This document shows, piece by piece, positions 14,880-23,617 of a stretch of DNA of 57,810 nucleotides (its first letter is position 1; each line of letters opens with the position of its first letter). The position numbers and the translations under genes were made by a program. The stretch comes from Treponema sp. UBA792 (GTDB lineage: Bacteria; Spirochaetota; Spirochaetia; Treponematales; Treponemataceae): the NCBI GenBank assembly GCA_002296965.1, contig DBIW01000034.1, positions 1 through 57,810 on the forward strand, written 5' to 3'. The notes beneath the pieces were generated by a model. The model made no database searches. It was not told the DNA's origin and saw only the letters and a program-made list of their open reading frames with translations.

Positions 14880-16692
14880 GAACCTGAAGCTTTTTGAGGC
14901 CCGGTTTCCGGAGCTTGCCGGTATGCTGCGCGGCGTCACCGAGAAATTCTCCGCCGTCAATGATTCATTTGATTTTCCGTCCCCGGATAACGGATTTTTC
15001 GGGCGGCTGGCTTCCCTGTGTCCGCGTCTTGAATTTCTGACCGCCAGAAACGGCTCTGTGACCGCCAGGGACGGCGGCGTGCCGCTTCATTCATTATACG
15101 ATCCGGAGAGGGAAGCCGGCCAGGGCGTCGCCGGAAAAAATCCGTCCCGGCCTTCCGCTGTGTTTTTCGGCTTCGGACTCGGTTATCATGCCGCCGCATG
15201 GAGCCGCCTGCATCCGTCCGGCCGTCTTGTCCTTGTGGAACCTGATCCGGCGCGTTTTTTCGCGGCGCTTTCCGTGGTTGACTGGACCTCCGTGTTTTCT
15301 CTGAAGAATCTTGTCATAGCCGTGTCATGCCCGGTGTCATCGGTTCTTGCCCTGATAGAGAATTCTGCCGTTCCCGGCGAGGCTGCCTTTTCCGGCGCCT
15401 GGTTCCTTGATCTTCCGCGTTTTACCGGACACTCGGACGGATATTTCTCGGAGCTGCGGATTCTTGCGGCAAGAAACGGGGAGAAGGACCGCATAAACAG
15501 AGCTACGCTTGACCGTTTCTCCGGACTATGGCTCCGGAACAGCAGCCGGAATGCCGCCCGGATCGCGGACTGTCCCGGAATTTCCGGACTTAAAAGCCGT
15601 TTTCCGCCTGAGATACCGTTCCTCGTAGTGGCTGCGGGACCTTCATTGTCCGGAATTCTTCCTCATATCAGGAGCCTCGCTGGGCGGATGATAATCGTAT
15701 GCGTCGAGACTGCGCTCCGGGCTCTGCTCCATGAAGGCGTCCAGCCGGATTTCATAGTAATATCGGACCCTCAGTTCTGGGCCTACAGGCATATCGCCGG
15801 TCTTTCCTCGCCGGGGAGCGTTCTTGTCACCGACATATCAGTCGTTCCGGCGGTGTTCCGCTTTGACTGCCGCAGGATAATGCTCTGCCGGTCGGAGTTT
15901 CCGGTCGGACGTTTTTTCGGAAGGATTTTTCCGTCTTCCGGGGCTCTCGGATCCGGAGGTTCGGTCGCGTCGGCGGCCTGGAGCCTTGCGGTATGGTGCG
16001 GCGCCGAGCGGATCTATCTTGCCGGACTTGACCTCGGTTTTCCCGGCGGACAGACCCATGTCAGGGGAAGCACGGCCGAGCAGCGGTTCCATTCCGTCTC
16101 GTCCCGCGTCTCCCCCTCAGAGAAGTCCGCCGTCTCCGTCGCGTTCAGCGCAGGAGCTGAGACTGCCTCATCCTATGACGGAGGGACGGTTCTGACCGAC
16201 CGCCGGATGAGGATGTTCGCATGGTGGTTCGAGAGCCACGTGGCCGCGCAGGATGGCAGGAGCAGGACATTCACCCTGTGTCCTGAGGGGCTTGCCGTTC
16301 CGGGAATAGAGACCGCTTCAGTTGATTCCCTTCTTTCTGCCGGTAAGATAACGGAATTCAGACGGAGCCGCATGGATTCCCTTATATCGGAGTGCGTGCC
16401 GTCCGCCGGCCGTGACGGATTCATCATGGCGGCCGCCGAATTCCTTGAATGTGCGGAGCGTATCGCAGGAATTGCGGAGGCTGCCGTACGTTCCGGGGAT
16501 GCGGCTGCGATGGATCATGCCGCGGAGAAGGCCCTTGAGTCGCCGCTTTCCGGCTCGGCGTCATTCGCGGGAATAACGGCGGAATTCCGGTCGTGTCCCG
16601 ATGACGAGAAATCCCGTATGCTGAGCAGGCTTTCGGAGCAGCTGCGGCTCTGCTCGGTGAATATGCGCCTTTCCGTTTCCGGAAGGATATGA
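14860..16692 (+). CDS. Maf-type motility accessory factor / flagellin glycosyltransferase (DUF115)
   Basis: The 610-residue protein matches the DUF115/MAF family, whose studied members attach nonulosonic acids (pseudaminic or legionaminic acid) to flagellin Ser/Thr. The signature VAAGPSLSG is at about 257-265, followed by the expected PDFIVISDP segment and AGLDLGFPGGQTH in the central domain. The N-terminal third contains FFGFGLGYH and LVEPDPARFF, another typical family region. The start is TTG 14860 inside the end of the PBP gene, with AGGG 9 bases upstream. An ATG 20 codons further is an alternative. No flagellin gene is nearby, but neuB lies at 56 kb. Confidence 0.82.
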   Translation: MNSIWNKNLKLFEARFPELAGMLRGVTEKFSAVNDSFDFPSPDNGFFGRLASLCPRLEFLTARNGSVTARDGGVPLHSLYDPEREAGQGVAGKNPSRPSAVFFGFGLGYHAAAWSRLHPSGRLVLVEPDPARFFAALSVVDWTSVFSLKNLVIAVSCPVSSVLALIENSAVPGEAAFSGAWFLDLPRFTGHSDGYFSELRILAARNGEKDRINRATLDRFSGLWLRNSSRNAARIADCPGISGLKSRFPPEIPFLVVAAGPSLSGILPHIRSLAGRMIIVCVETALRALLHEGVQPDFIVISDPQFWAYRHIAGLSSPGSVLVTDISVVPAVFRFDCRRIMLCRSEFPVGRFFGRIFPSSGALGSGGSVASAAWSLAVWCGAERIYLAGLDLGFPGGQTHVRGSTAEQRFHSVSSRVSPSEKSAVSVAFSAGAETASSYDGGTVLTDRRMRMFAWWFESHVAAQDGRSRTFTLCPEGLAVPGIETASVDSLLSAGKITEFRRSRMDSLISECVPSAGRDGFIMAAAEFLECAERIAGIAEAAVRSGDAAAMDHAAEKALESPLSGSASFAGITAEFRSCPDDEKSRMLSRLSEQLRLCSVNMRLSVSGRI

Positions 16693-16763
16693 ACGCTTTT
16701 TTATATTTCTTTTTGTTTTTTTTGCGATTTTTCCATTGAAAAAAGTATTTTCAGAAACTATAT

Positions 16764-16769
16764 TTGACA
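16764..16769 (+). promoter_or_regulatory. Putative -35 element with flanking direct repeats
   Basis: An exact TTGACA lies in the AT-rich gap before the CsoR-like gene. No good -10 is seen at 17 bases. The octamer TATTTTCA occurs at 16746-16753 and 16774-16781, flanking TTGACA with a 28-base period, and could be an operator for autoregulation. Confidence 0.35.
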
Positions 16770-16846
16770 GTGATATTTTCAACATCAAATGAGATTTATC
16801 CGCGCTTTTACAGTCGATTTTCAAGAAAACAGTGAGGTTCGAAAAA

Positions 16847-17167
16847 ATGGATGAAGACGAGAAGATGCAGGAAGGACAGCTTGAATGTAACTATGCGGAC
16901 AGCCCGCGTGATTCTGATACAATACACCAGCTTCAGAACAGGCTTAACAGGGTTATCGGCCAGCTGAACGGAATCAAGCGCATGGTGGATGACAACCGTA
17001 ACTGCCGTGATATACTAATTCAGGTGTCGGCCGCAAAGAAGGCGCTTGAGGGGGCAGGATTCATGATACTTGAGGATTATATGAATTCCTATGTGTCGGA
17101 GGAGATAAGGAAGGGCAACGAGGCCGTCGCTTCCGAGACGATAGAGATAATGAAGAACCTGAAATAG
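16847..17167 (+). CDS. CsoR/RcnR-fold regulator with altered metal site
   Basis: CsoR-family proteins are four-helix repressors that sense copper, nickel, formaldehyde or persulfide through a Cys-His-Cys type site. The core is clear: LQNRLNRVIGQLNGIKRMVDDN then CRDILIQVSAAKKALEGAG. By the family spacing the first Cys is Cys53, but the His position is Tyr78 and the second Cys position is Tyr82, so the copper site is absent. One extra Cys14 sits in the N-terminal extension. ATG 16847 is chosen because GAGG lies 9 bases before it; the in-frame GTG at 16832 overlaps that site. No metal transporter is adjacent, so the ligand and regulon are unknown. Confidence 0.85.
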   Translation: MDEDEKMQEGQLECNYADSPRDSDTIHQLQNRLNRVIGQLNGIKRMVDDNRNCRDILIQVSAAKKALEGAGFMILEDYMNSYVSEEIRKGNEAVASETIEIMKNLK

Positions 17168-17182
17168 GTTCTCCTTTGTGTG

Positions 17183-17225
17183 CGGGCTGCAGTCCTTTTT
17201 CCGGTGCTGCGGCCCGTCTTTTTTT
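17183..17225 (+). terminator. Rho-independent terminator after CsoR-like gene
   Basis: A 10-bp GC-rich stem (17183-17192 with 17207-17216, one G-U pair) with a 14-base loop is followed by TC and seven T. Confidence 0.85.
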
Positions 17226-17274
17226 CCGCGCGGCCCTCATCTTCAGGCGTTTTCCGCGGAATTTGGCGGACAAC

Positions 17275-17303
17275 TTTATCATATCCGCTCAATCTGATAT
17301 ATT
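17275..17303 (+). promoter_or_regulatory. Promoter of large signal peptidase (leaderless)
   Basis: TATATT (17298-17303) lies 6 bases before ATG 17310, with TTTATC (17275-17280) 17 bases upstream. The -35 match is weak. No Shine-Dalgarno sequence precedes the start. Confidence 0.55.
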
Positions 17304-17309
17304 AGTCCC

Positions 17310-19025
17310 ATGAAAAAATTTGAACTGTTCATGATTGTCCAGCTGGCGGCTTCCGCCCTGTTCACGGTCCTGTCGCTGAGTTTCTCACCCGATATATCAA
17401 TGGCCGCCTTTCCGTTGGCGCTTGTTTTCACGTCGCTTACGGTGTACTTCTGTTTTTTCAGGATGCTGCGCGCCAGGGACGGAAAATACGTGTCCGTCTC
17501 GCTCAAATTCACGCAGTATCTTCCTTTCGTGCTGCTTCTTTCCTTTATAGTCAGGCGCGCAGGCCGTAACGGGACTCCTTTCTGGTATGACCTTGTGACG
17601 GTGCTCCTTTGGATCGCCGTCTTTTTCTGCTCGCTTTTTACACAGCATTCGATGTCCGGCAAGAATGCCGCCGGGCTCACCGCGGACTGGAAAGTCAGTG
17701 TGCCTGAACGCGGGAGACGCCATGGAATTCGGAGGATTCTGGCCGAGATCGTTGACTGGGCGGATGCGCTTGTCCAGGCGGTTTTCACGGTTCTTCTGAT
17801 ACAGATTTTTATCCTTCAGCTCTATGTGATTCCGTCGGAGTCAATGGTTCCGGAATTCCTGATAAAGGACAGGGTCGCCGTCTCCAAGCTGAACTGCGGG
17901 CCGAAATTTCCGCTGACGGACATAGGTCTTCCTGTGCTCACGAAATACCGCCGCGGTGACATCGTCGTGCTCCGTAATCCTCATTACACTATGGACAGGA
18001 ATTCAGAGGTCAAGACTGTGGTGTCGCAGCTCGTGTATATGCTGACATTCATGGCCGTCAACCTGAATACGGATGGAAACGGCGAGCTCAAGGCCGATCC
18101 CCTTGTGAAGAGGATTGCCGGTGTGGGCGGGGAGCAGCTTGTGATGCAGGACGGCGTGCTCTATTCGCGCACGGCGGAATCAGGCGTGTTCGCACCGGTC
18201 TCCGCGGATGCAGGATATGCCGCCTGGAATCTGAATGATTATCCGGAGCTTGTGCGGGGGGGCAGAATCCATACGGTTCCTCTTTCCTCCGCGGAATATG
18301 ACAGGATGATTTCATTTGAGGAGGAGCGCCGTTCGCTTGATCTGAGAAAGGCCGCCGGGGAGGCGGAACTGATAGCCGGTGATTTCGCCGCTCTGTGCGC
18401 TTCCGTCCGGACCGGCGGAACATACACGCCCCAGGGAATGTATGTGCATGAGCTTTTCAACGGAATTCCCGACAGCACGCTCAGAATGATGTATATGGAG
18501 GGCGGAAAGGAGTGGTTCTCGGAATTCATGATGTCCTGGATCTCCGGGGCGGAGCTTGAAAGGGATATGTACTCGGAGGCCAACTTCCGGATGAATGTCA
18601 TGGCGAAGCTGTGTTTCGGCCGGCTTGTCCTTTCCTGTGCCGGAGCGCTTGCCGGCGGAGAGCCGGTGGCGGCTTGGGCGGCGGAGAGCGGAACGGCATC
18701 TCTTTACCGTCAGGCCGAGACAATAAGATGGTATGTGCAGGGGCTTCTTGACGAGCGCAATATGCCTGTTTTTCCGCCTGATGATGATTCCGGAAATCCG
18801 CAGTATATTCCGGACGGATGTTATTTTATGATGGGCGACAACAGGTTCAACTCGCTTGATCTCCGCCATTCCTACGAGCAGCGGCCCGTTTCCCTTGCAT
18901 CCGGGGATCCGCTTTCCGTGGGATATTATTCGATGATGCAGCCCCAGTATGTCAGCAGCCGGTATATCATCGGAAAGCCGGTGTTCCGGTTCTGGCCGCT
19001 TTCGCGCGCCGGGCTCGTGGACTAG
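17310..19025 (+). CDS. lepB: Signal peptidase I, large form with insertion
   Basis: This 571-residue S26 peptidase has about four N-terminal hydrophobic segments, the last at about 155-175 directly before the serine motif IPSESMVP (Ser178). The lysine motif is PLVKRIAGVGGE (Lys267), and the C-terminal box MGDNRFNSLDLR begins near 508, so the catalytic dyad is intact. About 240 residues separate Lys267 from the GDN box, against about 50 in the small lepB of this window. The insert (roughly 300-495) is helical and charged, with no family I recognise. The paralogue may serve a different set of exported or lipid-modified substrates. Confidence 0.9.
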   Translation: MKKFELFMIVQLAASALFTVLSLSFSPDISMAAFPLALVFTSLTVYFCFFRMLRARDGKYVSVSLKFTQYLPFVLLLSFIVRRAGRNGTPFWYDLVTVLLWIAVFFCSLFTQHSMSGKNAAGLTADWKVSVPERGRRHGIRRILAEIVDWADALVQAVFTVLLIQIFILQLYVIPSESMVPEFLIKDRVAVSKLNCGPKFPLTDIGLPVLTKYRRGDIVVLRNPHYTMDRNSEVKTVVSQLVYMLTFMAVNLNTDGNGELKADPLVKRIAGVGGEQLVMQDGVLYSRTAESGVFAPVSADAGYAAWNLNDYPELVRGGRIHTVPLSSAEYDRMISFEEERRSLDLRKAAGEAELIAGDFAALCASVRTGGTYTPQGMYVHELFNGIPDSTLRMMYMEGGKEWFSEFMMSWISGAELERDMYSEANFRMNVMAKLCFGRLVLSCAGALAGGEPVAAWAAESGTASLYRQAETIRWYVQGLLDERNMPVFPPDDDSGNPQYIPDGCYFMMGDNRFNSLDLRHSYEQRPVSLASGDPLSVGYYSMMQPQYVSSRYIIGKPVFRFWPLSRAGLVD

Positions 19026-19041
19026 TCCCGGTCCGCGGTTG

Positions 19042-19070
19042 TTGTATGTGCCGGATAATTGTTGTATAAT
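19042..19070 (+). promoter_or_regulatory. Promoter of bacteriohemerythrin-gatB
   Basis: TTGTAT (19042-19047), a 17-base spacer and an exact TATAAT (19065-19070). Transcription should start near 19077, giving a leader of about 58 bases that contains AGGAG 9 bases before the ATG. Confidence 0.7.
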
Positions 19071-19134
19071 ACCGCCGTTTCAGATTCAGTTTTGCGCGCC
19101 GGAATCCGGTCATGCGCAGCAGGAGATATGACAG

Positions 19135-19554
19135 ATGTGTGATAAAATAGAGTGGAGCGATTCCTATCTTCTTGGAATTCCGGAAATAGACAATCAGCAT
19201 AAGAAGCTGCTCAGGATTGCGGACGAGCTTTATTCCGCGGCCACAGGAACAGGCGCGGATCTCGGAATTCAGCTTTCAAAGGTTCTGAAAAACCTTACCG
19301 ACTATACGGTTTATCATTTTGACAGCGAGGAGAAATTCATGCGCAGTTTCGGATATCCGGGAGCTGACATGCACAAGACCGCGCATGACAACTTCATCGC
19401 GGAGGTGAATTCCAACATAAGCGCGCTTTCCTCCGTATCCAGGGATGATGCGCTGAGATTCTATAAGTATATGGTCTCATGGGTGGTTAACCATATAGCC
19501 AAGGCCGACACCGTGTGGGCAAAATATGTGCTTGCGCATCAGGCCAACGGCTGA
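19135..19554 (+). CDS. Bacteriohemerythrin
   Basis: A 139-residue four-helix oxygen-binding protein with a non-haem di-iron centre. All seven ligands are present at expected spacing: His22 (NQHKKL), His61 and Glu65 (HFDSEE), His80 and His84 (HKTAH), His120 and Asp125 (HIAKAD). In an anaerobic spirochaete it could bind O2 for detoxification, delivery or sensing. It is free-standing, not fused to a chemoreceptor. It is followed by gatB after 38 bases and they may share the promoter at 19042, though the functions are unrelated. Confidence 0.95.
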   Translation: MCDKIEWSDSYLLGIPEIDNQHKKLLRIADELYSAATGTGADLGIQLSKVLKNLTDYTVYHFDSEEKFMRSFGYPGADMHKTAHDNFIAEVNSNISALSSVSRDDALRFYKYMVSWVVNHIAKADTVWAKYVLAHQANG

Positions 19555-19592
19555 GCCGCGCCGGTCTGATTTCTGTTCTGCTGGAGAAAAAT

Positions 19593-21128
19593 ATGATTGA
19601 AAAATGGGAAATTGTTATAGGCTGCGAGATCCATACCCAGCTTCTTACAAAGACAAAGGCTTTCTGTGCCTGCGAGAACCGCTACGGCGGCATGCCTGAT
19701 ACGCGTGTGTGTCCGGTCTGTCTGGGACTTCCCGGAGCCATGCCGCGCATATCGGAGGGATATGTGGAGCTTGGAGCCGTCGCGGGACAGGCGTTGAACT
19801 GCAGCATCGCAAGGTTCACGAAATTCGACCGCAAGCATTATTTTTACCCTGACCTTGCGAAGGGCTATCAGATAACGCAGTATGACATTCCTCTATGTAC
19901 GGACGGATATGTTGACCTTCCTTTCTGCCGTTATCCGGAAGAGGAGCGTCCGGGCGGAGACAGGTGCCGCGGCAGGAATTTCCGCGGTGATCCGTGTGTC
20001 GTTGACGGAGGTAAATACAGGCGTATCCGCATAGAGCGCATCCATCTTGAGGAGGATGTCGGAAAATCGCTTCATCTTCAGGGCGCCCATTCCTATATAG
20101 ACTACAACCGCTGCGGAACTCCGCTTATAGAGATTGTCACGAAGCCTGACCTGACAAGTCCTGACGAGGCCGCGCTTTTCATGCAGACCGTTCAGGAGAT
20201 ACTCCGGTATGTGAAAGTTACCAAGGGAAATCTTGAGGAAGGAAATATGCGCTGTGATGCGAACATAAACCTCAATGTATGGGAGGACGGAAAGCTCCAT
20301 CATACCCCGATTTCCGAGATAAAGAACCTGAATTCATTCAAGGCCATAAGGGATGCCTGCACCTATGAGGCAGGCAGACAGCTTGAGGAATTCATGACGG
20401 ACCGGCAGGAATTCAATCCCGGCTTCAAGGTGACGATGGGTTGGGATGAGAATGAGGGAAAGACCGTTGTCCAGAGGACTAAGAATTCTTTCGTTGACTA
20501 CAGGTTCGTCGTGGAGCCGGACATAAAGCCGTTCACCGTAAGCGATGAGCTTGTCGCCAGAGCCGCCGAGTCCGTGGGAGAGCTGCCTGAGGCAAAGCGC
20601 ACGAGATACAAAAAGGAATTCGCGCTCAGCGACTTTGATGTGGAGACGATAACATCCTACAGGGAGCTTGCGCTGTGGTTCGAGCAGGCCGCGTCGCTGT
20701 CAAAAAATCCGAAGCGCACGGCCAATCTTATGCTCTCGGAGCTCCTTGCTGTTCTGAACGAGAGGAATCAGCTCATCACTGATGTCCCCGTGACTCCCGC
20801 GCACATAGCTGAGCTTTCCGATGCGCTTGAGTCAGGGAAGATAACGTCAAAGCAGGGAAAGGAGGTTTTCTCCGCCATGCTTGAGACGGGCCGTATGCCT
20901 TCCGCGATAATAAGCGAGCGTGGAATGGAGCAGGTGAGCGATGCCGGCGAGATAGAGAGGCTGGTGCGTGATGTCCTGGATAAAAATCCGAAGGCGGTCG
21001 CCGACTATAAGGGCGGAAAGACAAATGCGGTCGGCTGGCTTATGGGTCAGGTCATGAAGGTCTCGCACGGAAAGGCCAATCCTAAGCAGGCTACGGAAAT
21101 GCTGTGCAGGATTATTTCGGAAATGTGA
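19593..21128 (+). CDS. gatB: Aspartyl/glutamyl-tRNA amidotransferase subunit B
   Basis: GatB is the kinase/tRNA-binding subunit of GatCAB, which converts Glu-tRNA-Gln (and Asp-tRNA-Asn) to the correct amide in organisms lacking the direct synthetase. The N-terminal WEIVIGCEIHTQLLTKTKAF, the DRKHYFYPDLAKGYQITQYD motif and the HLEEDVGKS segment are diagnostic, and the C-terminal YqeY-like tail (GWLMGQVMK) is present. ATG 19593 is chosen because GGAG lies 6 bases before it and the family start is matched, giving 511 residues. An insertion rich in Arg/Gly lies around residues 115-135. gatA and gatC are not in this window. Confidence 0.96.
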   Translation: MIEKWEIVIGCEIHTQLLTKTKAFCACENRYGGMPDTRVCPVCLGLPGAMPRISEGYVELGAVAGQALNCSIARFTKFDRKHYFYPDLAKGYQITQYDIPLCTDGYVDLPFCRYPEEERPGGDRCRGRNFRGDPCVVDGGKYRRIRIERIHLEEDVGKSLHLQGAHSYIDYNRCGTPLIEIVTKPDLTSPDEAALFMQTVQEILRYVKVTKGNLEEGNMRCDANINLNVWEDGKLHHTPISEIKNLNSFKAIRDACTYEAGRQLEEFMTDRQEFNPGFKVTMGWDENEGKTVVQRTKNSFVDYRFVVEPDIKPFTVSDELVARAAESVGELPEAKRTRYKKEFALSDFDVETITSYRELALWFEQAASLSKNPKRTANLMLSELLAVLNERNQLITDVPVTPAHIAELSDALESGKITSKQGKEVFSAMLETGRMPSAIISERGMEQVSDAGEIERLVRDVLDKNPKAVADYKGGKTNAVGWLMGQVMKVSHGKANPKQATEMLCRIISEM

Positions 21129-21198
21129 TTCGTGCCATGCGCCGGAGCTTGTTAATCGGCGGGTGACGTGCGTCGCCGTTCCGTCATCTGGCGAAGGC

Positions 21199-21327
21199 GG
21201 GATGTCCAGTAAGTTCTAAATGTCATTGCCGTGCTTGATACGGCAATCTCTGGATGGTTGCAGTATATGCATTTGTATTTTCGGGGTAAGCCCGAAAATG
21301 ACATAAAAGATACTTGCGGGACATCCC
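21199..21327. repeat. Nested palindromic repeat element (MITE- or REP-like)
   Basis: The outer arms are GGGATGTCC (21199-21207) and GGACATCCC (21319-21327), extended by partly complementary sequence. Inside lie ATGTCATT (21220-21227) and its complement AATGACAT (21297-21304). These bracket two hairpins: an 8-bp stem ATTGCCGT/ACGGCAAT (21225-21232, 21240-21247) and a 9-bp stem ATTTTCGGG/CCCGAAAAT (21277-21285, 21291-21299). The whole can fold as a branched structure. It resembles dispersed intergenic palindromes beginning TGTCATT seen in many bacteria. It lies between two convergent genes. Only one copy is in the window. Confidence 0.6.
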
Positions 21328-21339
21328 CTTTTTGTCCGC

Positions 21340-23601
21340 TCAGGAGTGTCTCGCCATGAACTGGAGGAAATCCGCCTCTGACAGCGGCTTTGAGTAGAAG
21401 TAGCCCTGAACCTGGTCGCAGTTTATGGACTTGAGGAAGTCTCGCTGGGCCTGGGTCTCCACGCCCTCGAAAATCGTCTGCTTGTGCAGGTGTTTGCTCA
21501 GCTCGACCAGAATCTCTATGAATTTCTCGGATGACTTGTCCATGGATCCGTCCTCCGCAGTGGAGGAGAGAAGAAAGGCCCTGTCGAATTTGAGGACATC
21601 CACCGGAATCGTCGTGAGCATGTTGAGTGACGACTCGCCGCTTCCGAAATCGTCCATCGCGACGGTGAATCCCTCCCTGTGAAGTCCGTCCGTTATCTCC
21701 TGAAGCGTCGTGCTGTTCATCACCGAGCGTTCTAGAATCTCCACCTCGATCAGTTCAGGCGGAATGGAGTATTTTCTGAACAGCTCGACAAAATCGTGTA
21801 TGAATCTGTCGGGCTTGCTGTGGTTTCTTGACATGTTCAGCGAGATCGGGACGATCCTGTTTCCGGCCGACAGCTGCCTCTGTATGAAGGCGAACACTTC
21901 GTTGTACACGTAGAAGTCAAGCTTCTTTATGAATCCGTTCCTCTCGAACAGCGGAATGAATTTGTCGGGTGTCATAAGGCCGAGCTTGCTGTCCTTCCAT
22001 CTCACAAGAGCCTCCGCGCCGACAATCTTGTCCGTGGAGAGCTGGATTTTCGGCTGGTACATGACGAAGAACTCATGGTTCTCAAGCGCCTTCTCCATGT
22101 GGCTTTCTATATACTGCTCCTCGTTTATTTTCTGCAGAAGCCTTGAGTTGTATATGGAATACTGGGTGAGCATGTTGTCCTTTATTGTGCTCTTCGCGAA
22201 CGAGGCCTGTCCTATCAGCCCCTGGACCGTCGTCTCCCTGTCCGATGCCCGCGACATCAGGAACGAGATTCCGAATTTCGGGAAGAACTGTATGTCGTAC
22301 TGCTTCACCTCCTCGTTTATCTTCTCTAGATTCTCCTTGAACGTGTTCATCGCCATCCGCACTGATTTTACGGGATAAAGCGCGTAGAAGTGGTCGGCGT
22401 AGCCGCGTCCCGATATTCCGTTGTATGGAGCCGTATATTTTTCGACCATCTTCGCGAAATGGACAATCAGCTTGTCGGCCTCCTTCTCGCCGAAATTCTG
22501 GTTTATGAATTTGAATCCGCGGATGTCCGCTTCCACAAGCATGAATTTCGACTTGGAATTCCTTTTCAGCAGCTTCTTGGCCTCCTTCTCGAATTTCTGT
22601 CTTGTCCAGAGGTTTGTTAGCGGATCATATATGGTCTCAAGCATCTGCCTCTTCTGGAACGAGTTGAACATGACCGTCTCCATCACCAGAAGTATTATTA
22701 TTGCGGCGATTGTGATTCCGAGCGCTATGGTTTTATATCTCTGCTGAGCATTGTATATCTCGTGAATCTGCGAGATCGGAAGCGATATTCCGACTACCCA
22801 GGTGGTGTTCTCCACCGGCATCACGGTTACGTCCACCGGTTCCCCGTCCGTGTTTAGCGACTGGTATGTTCCGAATTTCGTCTTGGCCAGCGCGGATGAC
22901 GACAGGTGCCTGTATGGCTGGGCCGGAGGGGTATATGACCTCATGAGATAGGCGGGGTCCGGATGCGCGATGAATATTCCGCTGCTGTTCATCATGAACG
23001 CGTGTCCGTTTCTCCCTATCTGTATGCCGTTTATTGTCTCCTGTATCGTGGACAGCTTTATCGACGCCGAAAGAAGGCCTTTCAGGTTTCCGCCGTCACC
23101 GTAGACCGGACGCGAGACATGGATTATCATCTGTCCGGTCGTCTTTGATATGACAGGATCATCCACATTCACGATTCTTTCGCCCCTGTTGACAATCGCA
23201 TCGAAGTACGCCCTGTCGGACACATCGACCGTGAGGCCGTTGTTTATGTATGCGGTTCCGCCCAGATCCGCGAAGAAGACGTTCAGGAAGAATTCCGGCA
23301 TTGACGGCGTCTTCTCCGACAGGTGCCGCTGTATCTCCTGCGGCGTGCCTCCGGATAGAATCCTGTCGTCGGCGAGAAGATCCAGCGACAGGATGTAGTC
23401 CTCTATGCAGAATTTCATCGCCGTCGCGTATCCTTCCGCTATGCGCTCGCAGCTTTCCCTGTACTGTATCTCCGACTGCCTGCGCGCCTTCTCCAGAACC
23501 CTGTTCACCAGAATCATGTCAATCGTTATCACGACAAGCGCTATCAGAAGGGATGATATGAATTTCGCGACATTGGGATTTATAGAATTTCTGACTTTCA
23601 T
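21340..23601 (-). CDS. Cache-GGDEF-EAL membrane phosphodiesterase
   Basis: A 753-residue membrane sensor. One span (about 13-34) precedes a periplasmic Cache-type ligand domain (about 40-285, with GRNGHAFMMNSSGIFIAHP typical), and a second span lies near 290-315. The GGDEF domain follows, but its signature reads YADHF, so it should not synthesise c-di-GMP. The EAL domain looks active: EALVRW, the Asn of SLNMSR, VEILE, DDFGSGESSL, KFDR, EGVET and QGYFYSKPL are present. The extracellular signal is unknown. ATG 23601 is preferred to 23619 because AAGG lies 6 bases before it and the -10 box overlaps the upstream ATG. Confidence 0.92.
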   Translation of the reverse strand: MKVRNSINPNVAKFISSLLIALVVITIDMILVNRVLEKARRQSEIQYRESCERIAEGYATAMKFCIEDYILSLDLLADDRILSGGTPQEIQRHLSEKTPSMPEFFLNVFFADLGGTAYINNGLTVDVSDRAYFDAIVNRGERIVNVDDPVISKTTGQMIIHVSRPVYGDGGNLKGLLSASIKLSTIQETINGIQIGRNGHAFMMNSSGIFIAHPDPAYLMRSYTPPAQPYRHLSSSALAKTKFGTYQSLNTDGEPVDVTVMPVENTTWVVGISLPISQIHEIYNAQQRYKTIALGITIAAIIILLVMETVMFNSFQKRQMLETIYDPLTNLWTRQKFEKEAKKLLKRNSKSKFMLVEADIRGFKFINQNFGEKEADKLIVHFAKMVEKYTAPYNGISGRGYADHFYALYPVKSVRMAMNTFKENLEKINEEVKQYDIQFFPKFGISFLMSRASDRETTVQGLIGQASFAKSTIKDNMLTQYSIYNSRLLQKINEEQYIESHMEKALENHEFFVMYQPKIQLSTDKIVGAEALVRWKDSKLGLMTPDKFIPLFERNGFIKKLDFYVYNEVFAFIQRQLSAGNRIVPISLNMSRNHSKPDRFIHDFVELFRKYSIPPELIEVEILERSVMNSTTLQEITDGLHREGFTVAMDDFGSGESSLNMLTTIPVDVLKFDRAFLLSSTAEDGSMDKSSEKFIEILVELSKHLHKQTIFEGVETQAQRDFLKSINCDQVQGYFYSKPLSEADFLQFMARHS

Positions 23602-23617
23602 AGACAACCTTTCTGCC

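Noticed and set aside
16692..16760. Terminator after the Maf gene in the T-rich stretch
   Set aside because: There are T runs but no convincing stem before them.
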